The translations under genes and the position numbers were made by a program. A stretch of 64,000 nucleotides of DNA from SG8-41 sp035649495 (GTDB lineage Bacteria > Pseudomonadota > Gammaproteobacteria > Burkholderiales > SG8-41): the NCBI GenBank assembly GCA_035649495.1, contig DASRJL010000099.1, forward strand, positions 1 through 64,000. Direction: 5' to 3'. The notes under the pieces are model-generated. The model searched no databases. It worked only from the letters and a program-made list of their open reading frames with translations, and had not been told where the DNA came from. Below are positions 8,548 through 17,752 of this stretch, one piece after another (position 1 is the first letter of the stretch; the number at the start of each line of letters is the position of its first letter).

Positions 8548-9426
8548 ATGGCCAGGTTCGTCGTATCGCCGCATTTCCGGCTGCAGGAATGGGTCGCGGA
8601 AGAAAAGGGATATTTCGCGGCCGAAGGCCTCGACTATGAATTCCAGGCGAACTGGGACGGACAGGACCTGGGCAGGACCCACGCCACGCCCAACAAGGTG
8701 GGCGCCTTCCAGGACATCGAGAAGGGGCGGCCGGCCAACGTGAGCTGCGCCTGCCATTGGACGGTCAACGTGGCAGCCTCGGCCAGACACGGCAAGCTCT
8801 ATGCCGACTGCTATTCGGTGGCGCCCTCGGGGATCTTCGTGCCGCCCGACTCGAGCGTGCGCACGCCGCAGGATCTCAAGGGCGTGCCGATCTCGGTGGG
8901 CTACCAGTCGGGCAGCCACTATTCGACCATACAGGCGCTCGAGCAGTACCTCGCGCCTGCGGACATCAATCTTTCGTTCGCCGACGGCATCCTGTTCGGC
9001 CGCCTAGAGAAGCTGGTCGACCGCAAAGTGCCGGCAGCGGCGCTGTTCAGCGGCCCGTACTATTTCCTCGAGCAGCTCGGCTTTCGCAAGGTGATCGACA
9101 CCACGTTCATGATGGCCTCGATGCTCACCGGAGATCCGGACCCCGAGGACGTTCGCAAGTACTTCCGGGCGCTGCGCAGCGCGCAGCGCGACATCGATTT
9201 GAGGCCCGAGCTCTACACCCATTACTACCGCCGCGAATTCCCGAAGCGCTTTCTGGACCAGATGGACACGCGCCGCTGGGGGCCGGGAGAGCGCCTCGTG
9301 TTCGAGCCCTACACCCGCGAGGTGTACGAGGAATCCTTCCGCTGGATCGCGGAACGCGGGATCTTCGAGGACGGCAAGATGGGCGCGGGGCGCTACGAAG
9401 ACGCGGCGGTCTCGCTGGCACAATAG
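8548..9426 (+). CDS. NMT1/THI5-like substrate-binding protein without a signal peptide
   Basis: The ATG at 8548 follows a strong GGAGGA (8537-8542); longer starts would overlap the divergent gene. The 292-residue product starts directly with the binding fold (MARFVVSPHFRLQEWV, then EKGYFAAEGLDYEF) and has the motifs TPQDLKGVPISVGYQSGS and TMMAS-like hinge region of the TauA/SsuA/NMT1 superfamily. There is no signal peptide or lipobox, so the protein is probably cytoplasmic and may bind a small molecule or act as an enzyme rather than feed a transporter. No ABC permease or ATPase is nearby. Confidence 0.8.
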   Translation: MARFVVSPHFRLQEWVAEEKGYFAAEGLDYEFQANWDGQDLGRTHATPNKVGAFQDIEKGRPANVSCACHWTVNVAASARHGKLYADCYSVAPSGIFVPPDSSVRTPQDLKGVPISVGYQSGSHYSTIQALEQYLAPADINLSFADGILFGRLEKLVDRKVPAAALFSGPYYFLEQLGFRKVIDTTFMMASMLTGDPDPEDVRKYFRALRSAQRDIDLRPELYTHYYRREFPKRFLDQMDTRRWGPGERLVFEPYTREVYEESFRWIAERGIFEDGKMGAGRYEDAAVSLAQ

Positions 9427-9438
9427 CCGAATTCCCTG

Positions 9439-10407
9439 CTACTCCACCTTGATGCCGGCTTCCCTGACGACCTTGTTCCAGCGTGCGATCTCGCTCTTGA
9501 CGTAGCCCGCGAGGGCCGCGGGCGTCCCGAGCTCGATCTTGAGGCCCTGGGATTGCAGCCGTTCGCTGACGTCCGGCTTCTCCATCACCGTGACCGTTTC
9601 CGCGTGGAGTTTCCGGATCGTCGCCGGAGGCGTGCCCGCCGTCGCAAACAAAGCGAACCACGGCGACACGTTGAAATCGGGCAGGCCCTGCTCGGCTATC
9701 GTCGGAATCTCGGGCGCGAGCGCAGAGCGCTGCGGCACGCTCAAGCCGAGCGCCTTGACCCGTCCCGCTCTCGCGTGCGGCAGCGCCTGGAAAATGGTAT
9801 CGAACACCATCTGCGTTTCGCCTCCCATTACCGCCTGCAACGCGGGCGCGGGGCCCTTGTACGGAACGTGCGTGATTTTCACGCCGGTCATGGAGACGAA
9901 TACCGCCACTCCCATGTGTCCCGAGGTGCCGTTGCCCGGCGAGGAGGCGTTCAACGTGCCCGGCTTCGCACGGCCCAGAGCGATCAGTTCCTGCACGTTC
10001 TTCGCCGGCAGTGCCGGGTGCACGAGCAGCAGGTTGGGAACCGAAACGAGCAGCGTTACCGGCGCGAAATCCCGCACCGGGTCGTACGGCATCCGAGGAT
10101 AGAGGCTCGGATTGATCCCGTGCGTGTTGATGTTGCCTAGCAGCAGAGTGTGGCCGTCGGGCGTGGCCCTCGCCACGGCCTCCGCCGCGATGATGCCCGC
10201 ACCGCCGGGACGGTTGTCCGGTACGACGGGCTGTCCCCATGACTCACTGAACTTCTGCGCGAGCAACCGGCCCATCGCGTCGGTCACCCCGCCGGGTGGG
10301 AGCGGAATGACCATGCGAACCGGGCGCGTCGGATACGGCTGGGCGTGGGCCTGCGTCCAGACCGCGAGCGAGCTGAGCAAAACCGGCAACAGCCGCAGCG
10401 GTATCAT
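9439..10407 (-). CDS. Bug/TctC-family tripartite tricarboxylate transporter solute-binding protein (first)
   Basis: The start at 10407 is supported by GAGGAGG four bases upstream; it gives 322 residues with a signal peptide cleaved after AHA. The mature N-terminus PYPTRPVRMVIPLPPGG and the DNRPGGAG motif are hallmarks of the Bug family, periplasmic carboxylate-binding proteins greatly expanded in Burkholderiales. No TctA or TctB membrane gene is adjacent, so it is an orphan. It converges with the NMT1-like gene, with only 12 bp between the stops. Confidence 0.93.
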   Translation of the reverse strand: MIPLRLLPVLLSSLAVWTQAHAQPYPTRPVRMVIPLPPGGVTDAMGRLLAQKFSESWGQPVVPDNRPGGAGIIAAEAVARATPDGHTLLLGNINTHGINPSLYPRMPYDPVRDFAPVTLLVSVPNLLLVHPALPAKNVQELIALGRAKPGTLNASSPGNGTSGHMGVAVFVSMTGVKITHVPYKGPAPALQAVMGGETQMVFDTIFQALPHARAGRVKALGLSVPQRSALAPEIPTIAEQGLPDFNVSPWFALFATAGTPPATIRKLHAETVTVMEKPDVSERLQSQGLKIELGTPAALAGYVKSEIARWNKVVREAGIKVE

Positions 10408-10487
10408 GATCCCTCCTCGCGTCACCCGGCGTTCCGTCTACGCTCATCGCGTTCGAGGATCCGACCTGACGCCGGCGGGACGGCGGC

Positions 10488-11399
10488 TCAGGCGGCTTTC
10501 GCCTTCGCGGCGAGCGCCCGCGCCGCCCTCGAATGGGTGGCGCGGCCGAGCTTCTCACAAATATAGCTCCCTGCCGCGATGAGCTTGTCCATGTTTACGC
10601 CGGTCTCTACTCCCAGGCCGGAGAGCATGTAGAGGACGTCTTCGGTCGCGACGTTACCCGTCGCGCCCTTCGCATACGGACACCCGCCCAGTCCGGCCAC
10701 GGACGAGTCGAACGTCGGGATGCCGCATTCGAGCGCCGCATAGATATTGGCGAGCGCCTGTCCGTAGGTATCGTGGAAATGGCCCGCGAGGCGCTTTACG
10801 GGTATATGCCTGGCGACCGCTTCGAACACGGCGCGCGTCCTGCCCGGCGTCCCCACGCCTATCGTGTCGGCGATCGTGATCTCGTAGCAGCCCATCTCGT
10901 CGAACGCGCGGGCGACACGCACGACCGCCTGGGGCTTCACTTCGCCCTCGTAAGGACAGCCGAGGCATACCGAAATATCGCCCCGCACCTTGAGGCCCCG
11001 CTGCAGCGCCTCCACGCACACCGCCTGGAAGCGCTCGAGCCCTTCGTCGATCGAGCAGTTGGTGTTCTTGTGCGAAAACGTCTCGGTCGCCGCCCCGAAT
11101 ACCACGACCTCCTGCGCGCCCGCGGCGAGCGCCGCGTCCAGTCCTTTCCTGTTCGGCACGAGGACGGGGTAGGACACGCCGGGCTTGCGCCTGATCGCAG
11201 CCATCACCTCCGCCGCGTCCGCCATCTGCGGAACCCACTTGGGCGAGACGAACGCCGTTGCCTCGACGACGGCGAGCCCGGCGTCCTGCAGGCGGTGTAT
11301 CAGCTCGACCTTGACGGCGGCCGGGACGTGCACGGACTCGTTCTGCAGGCCGTCGCGCGGGCCGACCTCGACCAGCTTCACCTTGCGGGGGATCGTCAT
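10488..11399 (-). CDS. liuE: hydroxymethylglutaryl-CoA lyase
   Basis: This enzyme cleaves HMG-CoA to acetoacetate and acetyl-CoA, the last step of leucine breakdown. The 303-residue protein has the DRE-TIM barrel start VEVGPRDGLQNE (about residues 11-22), the metal-binding HFHDTYGQALAN region and the active-site loop SSVAGLGGCPYAKGATGN that contains the catalytic Cys. Other liu genes follow upstream on the same strand (liuC, liuB, liuA), although unrelated genes are mixed in. Confidence 0.95.
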   Translation of the reverse strand: MTIPRKVKLVEVGPRDGLQNESVHVPAAVKVELIHRLQDAGLAVVEATAFVSPKWVPQMADAAEVMAAIRRKPGVSYPVLVPNRKGLDAALAAGAQEVVVFGAATETFSHKNTNCSIDEGLERFQAVCVEALQRGLKVRGDISVCLGCPYEGEVKPQAVVRVARAFDEMGCYEITIADTIGVGTPGRTRAVFEAVARHIPVKRLAGHFHDTYGQALANIYAALECGIPTFDSSVAGLGGCPYAKGATGNVATEDVLYMLSGLGVETGVNMDKLIAAGSYICEKLGRATHSRAARALAAKAKAA

Positions 11400-11450
11400 G
11401 CGGAACCTATCTCATATGCAGGCACGTGTGCGACGGAGGCGAGGGTTCCA

Positions 11451-13658
11451 CTATTTTAGCGCCTGCAGGATATTGGAGTAGTCGTCGGTCCAGGCGCGGA
11501 CAGAGGAGGGATCGGGCGGGCGCCATCCTTCCTCGCTGGCGAGCCGGGCGAGATCGGCGGGTTCGCGCGCGATCGCCATCCAGTTCGACTCGAGCTGCGC
11601 GAAGCGCCCGTCGAACGCCACCGACAACCGCGAGCCCGGAACCATGGCTGCCAGGCCCAGGTCGGAGGCGATGCTCGCCAACACGGGGGCGAGGTCGAGG
11701 TACTCGTTGCTGATATGGAGCATCAGCACGCCGCGCGCCGACAGCTTCCGGAAGTAAAGCGCGACCGCCTCGCGCGTCACCATGTGGATGGGTATGGCAT
11801 CCGAGCTGAACGTGTCGAGGATGACGAGGTCGTAGGCGCCGTCCGCCGCGCGCGCGAGAGAGAGCCGTCCGTCGCCGGTCACGACCTTCGCATCCGGGGC
11901 GCAGGTGGCGACGAAATCGAACCAGGGTGAATTGGTCGCGATCGCCACCACGACCGGGTCGATTTCGTAAAGAGTCCATTTGCGCCCCGCTTCCCGGTGG
12001 CACACGGCGCTGCCGGTCCCGAGACCGACCAGAGCGACGTTGCGGAACCGCCCGTCCGTGCCGAGCGCCCCGAGCAACTGCCCGAGCGGCCCGTCGCGAT
12101 GGTAGAACGTGGTCGGCTCGTGGCGCAGGCCCGCAGCGAGGTGCTGCGCGCCGTGAACGGTGATGCCGTGGAGGAGCACGTTGAAGTGCCGCGACTCGTC
12201 TTTCAGCACGGTGTGCACGCCGAAAAAACTGCGGTGTCGCGCGAGCACGTCGTCCGTGCTGTGAAGATACGGCGTCGCGAGCAGCGTGACGGCCACCGCG
12301 AGGCCGAACCGCAGCGGCCGCCGGTGCATGAGATAGAGCGCCACGCCCAGCGCTTCGACGTAGAGCACGATGACGAGCTTGCCGTGCTGCAGCGGATGCA
12401 CCCCGGCCCCCACGAGGAGCAGGAACGCGGCCGCGAGAACCGCGGGAAGGGCGAGATCGAGCCAGCTGAAGACGCGCACCGCGGGAGGCGCCGGGCGCAG
12501 CCAGCAGGCCAGCGCGATCGCGAGCGGGTACTCGATGATGGAATCGAAGATGAGCGGCGCGGCAAGGGCGTTGAAAGCGCCGCCCAGCGCGCCTCCCAGC
12601 GCGATCCAGAGATAGAACTCCGTCAGCCGCCCCGCGGGTGGACGGCGGCGCGCAAGCTCGCCATGGCACATGAACGCGGTGACGAGAAAGGCCAGCAGGT
12701 GCAGAACGAACACGGAGAAATAGATGTTGAGCATCCAGACGAGCGCGAGGACGATCACCAGGAACGGCTGCAGGCGGACGGTCCACTCGAGCCTGACCGG
12801 GGGGCGGCGCGCAAAGGCGTTCACGAACGTGGCGACGTACAGGGCGAGCGGCAGGAGCCACAGCAGGGGCACCGCCGCGATCTCCGAGGTGATGTGCTGG
12901 GTCACGCCGAGCATGAGACTCGCGGGCGCGAGTGCAAGGAGCAACCACGACACGCGCTCGCGCCACGCGATGGCGGGGGCCGCTGCGCCGGACGCGCCAT
13001 CTCCGGCGCGGGAGGTTTCGCGGTAGCGCCAGGCGCCGAGAGCGCAGGCCGCCATAAGTAGCGTCAGCAGGGCGTAGCCGGCCGTCCAGACGATGCTCTG
13101 CCGCGCGAGGCCCAGCGCGGGCTCGATCGCGAGCGGGTAGCCCACCAGCGCGATCATGCTGCCGACGTTGCTCGCGACGTACAGAAAATACGGATCGGCG
13201 GCGTCGGCGTGCCGCGTCCGGGAAAACCAGCGCTGCAGCAACGGGGCGGTCGCTGCGATTGCGAAAAACGGCAGGCCCAGCCCGATCGCCAGCAGGTGGA
13301 GCAACGACGCGATGGGCGTCTCGGCCGCGCTGGCGCCCGACGGTTCGTCCACCCCGACCGGGAGCAGAAAAAATACGAGGACGAGGAGCGTGAGGTGCAC
13401 CGCGACCTGCCGCCGGAATTCCAGCGCGCGCGCGAGCACGTGCGCGTACAGATAGCCCGCCAGCAGCGCGAACTGGAAGAACATCGACGCGGTGGTCCAC
13501 ACGGCCGGCGCGCCGCCGAAGAACGGGAGCGCCATCCGGGTGTAGAGGGGCTGGATCCAGAAGAGGAGGAACGCCGCCAGCAGCAGCGCAGCGCCGTAGA
13601 GCCAGGACAGATGCGCGGCGGAGCCGGTCTGTCGCGGTGCCTGGGCCGGGTCTTGCAC
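11451..13658 (-). CDS. membrane-embedded spermidine synthase-like fusion protein
   Basis: Started at the GTG at 13658, two bases after the liuC stop, the product has about 735 residues. The N-terminal ~450 residues form about a dozen hydrophobic helices (start region LLLAAFLLFWIQPLYTRMAL). The C-terminal ~250 residues are a Rossmann aminopropyltransferase-like domain with VALVGLGTGSAVC, LYEIDPVVV, VTGDGRLSLA and YDLVILDTFSSDAIP. Such fused membrane spermidine-synthase-like proteins are widespread, and their product is not established. No frameshift is needed. Close coupling to liuC suggests co-transcription but not a shared pathway. Confidence 0.85.
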   Translation of the reverse strand: MQDPAQAPRQTGSAAHLSWLYGAALLLAAFLLFWIQPLYTRMALPFFGGAPAVWTTASMFFQFALLAGYLYAHVLARALEFRRQVAVHLTLLVLVFFLLPVGVDEPSGASAAETPIASLLHLLAIGLGLPFFAIAATAPLLQRWFSRTRHADAADPYFLYVASNVGSMIALVGYPLAIEPALGLARQSIVWTAGYALLTLLMAACALGAWRYRETSRAGDGASGAAAPAIAWRERVSWLLLALAPASLMLGVTQHITSEIAAVPLLWLLPLALYVATFVNAFARRPPVRLEWTVRLQPFLVIVLALVWMLNIYFSVFVLHLLAFLVTAFMCHGELARRRPPAGRLTEFYLWIALGGALGGAFNALAAPLIFDSIIEYPLAIALACWLRPAPPAVRVFSWLDLALPAVLAAAFLLLVGAGVHPLQHGKLVIVLYVEALGVALYLMHRRPLRFGLAVAVTLLATPYLHSTDDVLARHRSFFGVHTVLKDESRHFNVLLHGITVHGAQHLAAGLRHEPTTFYHRDGPLGQLLGALGTDGRFRNVALVGLGTGSAVCHREAGRKWTLYEIDPVVVAIATNSPWFDFVATCAPDAKVVTGDGRLSLARAADGAYDLVILDTFSSDAIPIHMVTREAVALYFRKLSARGVLMLHISNEYLDLAPVLASIASDLGLAAMVPGSRLSVAFDGRFAQLESNWMAIAREPADLARLASEEGWRPPDPSSVRAWTDDYSNILQALK

Positions 13659-13660
13659 TG

Positions 13661-14488
13661 TCAGCGCGACCGTTTCGCGGCGGTCTTCTTCGCGGGCGCG
13701 GGCGGCTCCACCCACCTGGCCTTGCGCTTCTCGAGGAAAGCGGACAACCCTTCCTGGGCTTCGGGCGTCGCCCGCAGGTCGGCGAGCGCCTGCGCGGTTT
13801 TCTCCACCACTGCTGCGTCGATGTCCGACCGGGAGATATCGGGGATCAGCCGCTTGATCGCGGTGATGGCCGCGGGGCCGCCCAGGTAGAGCTGCGCCAG
13901 CATGCGTCCGACGGTTCCGCTCAATTCGTCCGCCGGGCAGATCTCGTGCAGGAGTCCGATGCGGTAGGCCTCGGCGCAGTCGAACTCCTCGCCCGACAGC
14001 ATGTAGCGGCGCGCCACGCGCTCTCCGATGGCTGCGATCACGTACGGGCTGATTGTCGCCGGAAGTATGCCGAGCCGCACCTCGGAGAGGCGGAAGGTTG
14101 CCGTGAAATCGGCGATGGCGATGTCGCACGCCGCCACGAGGCCCAGCCCGCCGCCGCGCACGGCGCCCCGGACGCAGGCGATCGTGGGCTTTTTCACCGT
14201 GTAGAGCGCGAGCAGCATGCCCGCGATGCCGCGCGCATCCTCCAGGTTCTGCGCCCGCGTCGCCCGGGCGCTTTTCTTCATGTGCCCGATGTCGGCGCCG
14301 GCGCTGAAGCTTTTCCCCGCGCCGGTCAGCACTACCGCGCGGACCTTCGGATCGGCGTCGAGCTTTTTCAGCGTGCCGGTCAAAGCCTCCACCATCTCGG
14401 GATCGAACGCGTTGTGCACGTCCGGCCGGTTGAGCAGCACGGTAGCGTTGCCGTCGGCGTCGACCTGGGAGAGGACCGTCTTGCTCAT
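13661..14488 (-). CDS. liuC: enoyl-CoA hydratase family, probable methylglutaconyl-CoA hydratase
   Basis: The crotonase-fold protein has 275 residues from the ATG at 14488 (MSKTVLSQVDADGNATVLLN). The oxyanion-hole motifs SFSAGADIGHMKK and RGAVRGGGLGLVAACD, and the run FRLSEVRLGILPATISPYV, are typical of LiuC enzymes that hydrate 3-methylglutaconyl-CoA to HMG-CoA. The basic C-terminal tail (KKTAAKRSR) is unusual but short. Neighbouring liuE and liuB support the assignment; a generic enoyl-CoA hydratase remains possible. Confidence 0.88.
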   Translation of the reverse strand: MSKTVLSQVDADGNATVLLNRPDVHNAFDPEMVEALTGTLKKLDADPKVRAVVLTGAGKSFSAGADIGHMKKSARATRAQNLEDARGIAGMLLALYTVKKPTIACVRGAVRGGGLGLVAACDIAIADFTATFRLSEVRLGILPATISPYVIAAIGERVARRYMLSGEEFDCAEAYRIGLLHEICPADELSGTVGRMLAQLYLGGPAAITAIKRLIPDISRSDIDAAVVEKTAQALADLRATPEAQEGLSAFLEKRKARWVEPPAPAKKTAAKRSR

Positions 14489-14623
14489 GGGAGGCTCGTG
14501 GTGGCGGGAACGGCGGGGATTATAGCTGCCCGCCTGCTCACGAAGGCGTGCCTCGTTACTCGCGACTCCTGACCGGACCTGCTTGAGAGTAGACTTGCTG
14601 CAGGGCATACGGGGTCTCGCGCC

Positions 14624-15610
14624 ATGCGGACCACGCAACGAGCGATAGTGGAAACGGTCATCGCGGCGGGCGTCGCGCTCGTGGCCGCAGCTCATCCTGC
14701 GCACGCTCAACAGAAGTTTCCCACGAAGCCGATCCGCCTCGTGGTCGGACTCGCCCCCGGCGGAACGCTCGACACCCTGGCGCGCATCACCGGCCAGAAG
14801 ATGGCCGAGAGCTGGGGGCAGACGGTGGTGGTGGAGAACCGCGCCGGCGGAAGCACCGTAATCAGCGCGAGCGTGGTCGCCAAGGCAGTGCCGGACGGTC
14901 ATACGCTCTTGGTGATCCTGGGCAGCTTTCCGGCGGCCGCGGCAACCATGCCGGATCTTCCGTACAACCCGCTCAAGGACTTCGCCGGCGTGACGCAGTT
15001 CGGATACGGCACGGGGGTGCTGGTGGTGGCGCCCGCACTGGGCGTGAAATCGGTGAAGGAGCTCATCGCGCTCGCCAGGGACAAGCCCGGCCAGATCCTT
15101 GCCGGTACCATCGGCGCAGGCAGCGCAAACCACCTCGGCATGGAGCGCTTCCGCCTCGAGGCGGGGATCAAGCTCGGCTTCGTGGCATTCAAAGGCGGGC
15201 CAGATACGGTAATCCAGGTTGTGGGAGGGCGCGTCCATTTCACCATCCAGTCCCTGCTCTCCAGTTCCTCCTTCATCAGGGACGGCAGGGTGCTCGCGCT
15301 GGCGGTCACTCTCCCTCAGCGTGCACCGCAATTGCCCGAGGTGCCGACGCTCGCTGAGACGCTACCGGAATTCAAGCGTATGGAAACGTCGTACGGATTG
15401 CTTGCGCCGGCCGGAACGCCACGTTCCACGCTGAACCAGATCAGCAAGGAGGTCGCCCGCATCCTCGACCTCCCCGACGTCAGGGAACGCCTGCAGGCGG
15501 TGGGTTTTTACATCGAATCGGCCACGCCGGAGGAATTCGACAGGATCCTGCGCCGCCAGATCGAATCGTTGTCCAAGGTCGCGCGGGACGCCGGCCTCAG
15601 GGTGAAGTAG
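14624..15610 (+). CDS. Bug/TctC-family solute-binding protein (second)
   Basis: The protein has 328 residues with a signal peptide ending at AHA and the Bug motif FPTKPIRLVVGLAPGG near residue 32. It also has VVENRAGGSTV and the C-terminal RLQAVGF region. It is transcribed against its neighbours, as an insertion between liuC and liuB. Whether it binds a branched-chain acid related to the leucine pathway is only a guess from position. Confidence 0.93.
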   Translation: MRTTQRAIVETVIAAGVALVAAAHPAHAQQKFPTKPIRLVVGLAPGGTLDTLARITGQKMAESWGQTVVVENRAGGSTVISASVVAKAVPDGHTLLVILGSFPAAAATMPDLPYNPLKDFAGVTQFGYGTGVLVVAPALGVKSVKELIALARDKPGQILAGTIGAGSANHLGMERFRLEAGIKLGFVAFKGGPDTVIQVVGGRVHFTIQSLLSSSSFIRDGRVLALAVTLPQRAPQLPEVPTLAETLPEFKRMETSYGLLAPAGTPRSTLNQISKEVARILDLPDVRERLQAVGFYIESATPEEFDRILRRQIESLSKVARDAGLRVK

Positions 15611-15623
15611 CGGCGTTACACCC

Positions 15624-17228
15624 TTACATTCGGAAGACCCCGAATCTCGTCTCTGAAACCGGAGCGTTGCGAGCGACCGACAGGCCATGGGCCAGCGTCG
15701 CCCGCGTCGCGCGCGGGTCGATGATGCCGTCGTCCCACAGCCGCGCGCTGGCGTAGTACGCGCTCGACTGGCGCGAGTACTGGTCGGTCATGGCGGCCCT
15801 GAATGCGTCTTCCTCCGCCTTGTCCCATTGTCCTCCGCTCTTTTCGATCGCGTCGCGCTTCACCTGCACGAGCACGCCGGCGGCCTGCTCGCCGCCCATG
15901 ACGGAGATGCGCGCGTTGGGCCACATCCAGAGGAAGCGCGGCGAGTAGGCGCGCCCGCACATGCCGTAGTTGCCCGCGCCGAAGCTGCCGCCGACGATCA
16001 CGGTCAGCTTGGGGACGCGGGCGCAGGCGACGGCCGTGACGAGCTTGGCGCCGTCCTTGGCGATCCCGCCGTGCTCGGCCTTCTTCCCCACCATGAAGCC
16101 GGTGATGTTCTGCAGGAACACGAGGGGTATGCCGCGCTGGCAGGCGAGCTCGACGAAATGCGCTCCCTTCAGCGCGGATTCCGAGAAGAGCACGCCGTTG
16201 CTGGCGATCATGCCCACCGTGTGCCCCTCGATGCGAGCGAAGCCGCAGACCAGGGTGGCGCCGTAGCGCGCCTTGAACTCGTCGAGCTCGCTGCCGTCCA
16301 CGATGCGCGCGATGATCTCCCGCACGTCGAACGGCGTGCGCGGGCTCACGGGTATCACGCCGTACAGCTCCTCGTCGTCGTTCAGCGGCGGCGCTGCGCT
16401 TCCGGCGCGGCGTATTTCAGGGCCTCCGCCGAGATTGGCCACCGCGCGCCGCGCGAGCTCGAGCGCATGGCGGTCGTTCTCGGCATAGTGGTCCGCGACG
16501 CCGGAGAGGCGCGTGTGCACGTCCGCCCCGCCCAGCTCTTCCGCGGTCACGACTTCGCCGGTCGCGGCTTTCACCAGGGGCGGACCCGCCAGAAAAATCG
16601 TGCCCTGGTTCTTGACGATGATCGCCTCATCCGCCATCGCCGGCACGTAGGCGCCGCCGGCCGTGCAAGAGCCCATCACGCAGGCGATCTGCGCGACTCC
16701 CGCCGCCGACATGTTCGCCTGGTTGTAGAAGATGCGCCCGAAATGCTCGCGGTCCGGGAAGACCTCGTCCTGGCTCGGCAGGTGGGCGCCGCCCGAATCG
16801 ACGAGGTAGACGCAGGGCAGCCGGTTCTCCAGCGCGATTTCCTGCGCCCGCAGGTGCTTCTTCACCGTGAGCGGATAGTAGGTGCCGCCCTTGACGGTCG
16901 CGTCGTTCGCGACGATGACGCAATCCCGGCCGGATACGCGCCCGACGCCGGTGATGATCCCAGCCGCGGGAACGGGCTCGTCGTACACCTCCCAGGCAGC
17001 GAGAGGGGAGAGCTCGAGAAACGGCGCTTCCCGGTCGAGCAGCGCGACCACCCGCTCTCGCGGCAGCAGCTTGCCGCGGCTTTCATGCCTCGCGCGGGCG
17101 GCGGCGTCTCCGCCTTCGCGCGCGCGGGCGATCCGCGCGTTCAACTCCCCGACCTGCGCGTGCATGCTCTCGGCAGCGGCCTTGAATTCGGCGCTGGTGG
17201 TCTTGAGCTTCGACTTGATTACGCTCAC
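15624..17228 (-). CDS. liuB: methylcrotonyl-CoA carboxylase carboxyltransferase (beta) subunit
   Basis: This biotin-dependent carboxyltransferase subunit of about 534 residues converts 3-methylcrotonyl-CoA to methylglutaconyl-CoA together with the biotin carboxylase LiuD. The motifs VDSGGAHLPSQDEVFPD, GSCTAGGAYVPAMADE and FLQNITGFMVG are characteristic and the length is normal. The start is the GTG at 17228, overlapping the TGA of the macrodomain gene as GTGA. The partner liuD is not in the window. Confidence 0.95.
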   Translation of the reverse strand: MSVIKSKLKTTSAEFKAAAESMHAQVGELNARIARAREGGDAAARARHESRGKLLPRERVVALLDREAPFLELSPLAAWEVYDEPVPAAGIITGVGRVSGRDCVIVANDATVKGGTYYPLTVKKHLRAQEIALENRLPCVYLVDSGGAHLPSQDEVFPDREHFGRIFYNQANMSAAGVAQIACVMGSCTAGGAYVPAMADEAIIVKNQGTIFLAGPPLVKAATGEVVTAEELGGADVHTRLSGVADHYAENDRHALELARRAVANLGGGPEIRRAGSAAPPLNDDEELYGVIPVSPRTPFDVREIIARIVDGSELDEFKARYGATLVCGFARIEGHTVGMIASNGVLFSESALKGAHFVELACQRGIPLVFLQNITGFMVGKKAEHGGIAKDGAKLVTAVACARVPKLTVIVGGSFGAGNYGMCGRAYSPRFLWMWPNARISVMGGEQAAGVLVQVKRDAIEKSGGQWDKAEEDAFRAAMTDQYSRQSSAYYASARLWDDGIIDPRATRATLAHGLSVARNAPVSETRFGVFRM

Positions 17229-17752
17229 AGCCGCGCAAGCTCGGCTTGATAGGCAGGCAAGGCATCGTCGCCGAAGCAGGCAAACAGGATCTTCTCCATA
17301 CCGGCGTCGCGAGCGAGAAAATCCGAGCACTCGCGCACCGCGATGTGCACCGCTTTGTCGAGCGGATAGCCGTAGACGCCGCAACTGATGGCTGGAAAGG
17401 CGATGATCTTCAACCCGTGCGCGGCAGCGAGCTCGAGGCTCTCCCGGTAGCACGAGGCGAGCAGCTCCGGCTCGCCGCGCGTGCCGCCGTTCCAGACCGG
17501 CCCGACCGTGTGGATCACGTGCTTCGCGGGGAGCTTGTGGCCACTGGTGATCTTCGCCTGCCCCGTGGGACATCCGCCCAGCTTGCGGCACTCTGCCAGG
17601 AGCTCGGGCCCGGCTGCCCGATGGATGGCGCCGTCCACGCCGCCGCCGCCGAGGAGCGTCGTGTTGGCCGCGTTGACGATTGCGTCCACCGCGAGGGTGA
17701 CGATGTTGACCTGCCTGGCTTCGAGCCTGTCGCGCATCTCCGTGCTTACCAT
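17225..17752 (-). CDS. macrodomain protein, likely O-acetyl-ADP-ribose deacetylase / ADP-ribosyl hydrolase
   Basis: The product has 175 residues. VDAIVNAANTTLLGGGGVDGAIH near the N-terminus and ISCGVYGYPLDKA are the ADP-ribose-binding loops of MacroD/YmdB-type macrodomains. The ATG at 17752 overlaps the upstream TAA, and a second in-frame ATG at 17737 has better spacing from GGAGG, so the true start is one of these two. Its stop overlaps the liuB start. A macrodomain coupled in translation to leucine catabolic genes is unusual; removal of acyl-ADP-ribose or of modification on acyl-CoA enzymes is a possible but untested role. Confidence 0.9.
   Translation of the reverse strand: MVSTEMRDRLEARQVNIVTLAVDAIVNAANTTLLGGGGVDGAIHRAAGPELLAECRKLGGCPTGQAKITSGHKLPAKHVIHTVGPVWNGGTRGEPELLASCYRESLELAAAHGLKIIAFPAISCGVYGYPLDKAVHIAVRECSDFLARDAGMEKILFACFGDDALPAYQAELARL

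Noticed and set aside
11451..13658. A frameshift in the spermidine-synthase-like gene, suggested by a long overlapping frame (11407-13500)
   Set aside because: The frame ending at 11451 contains both the membrane helices and the full enzyme motifs without interruption; the other frame is a shadow.
13661..15331. A long extension of the enoyl-CoA hydratase frame to 15331
   Set aside because: Residues before the ATG at 14488 run antisense through a Bug protein gene and do not match the crotonase family.
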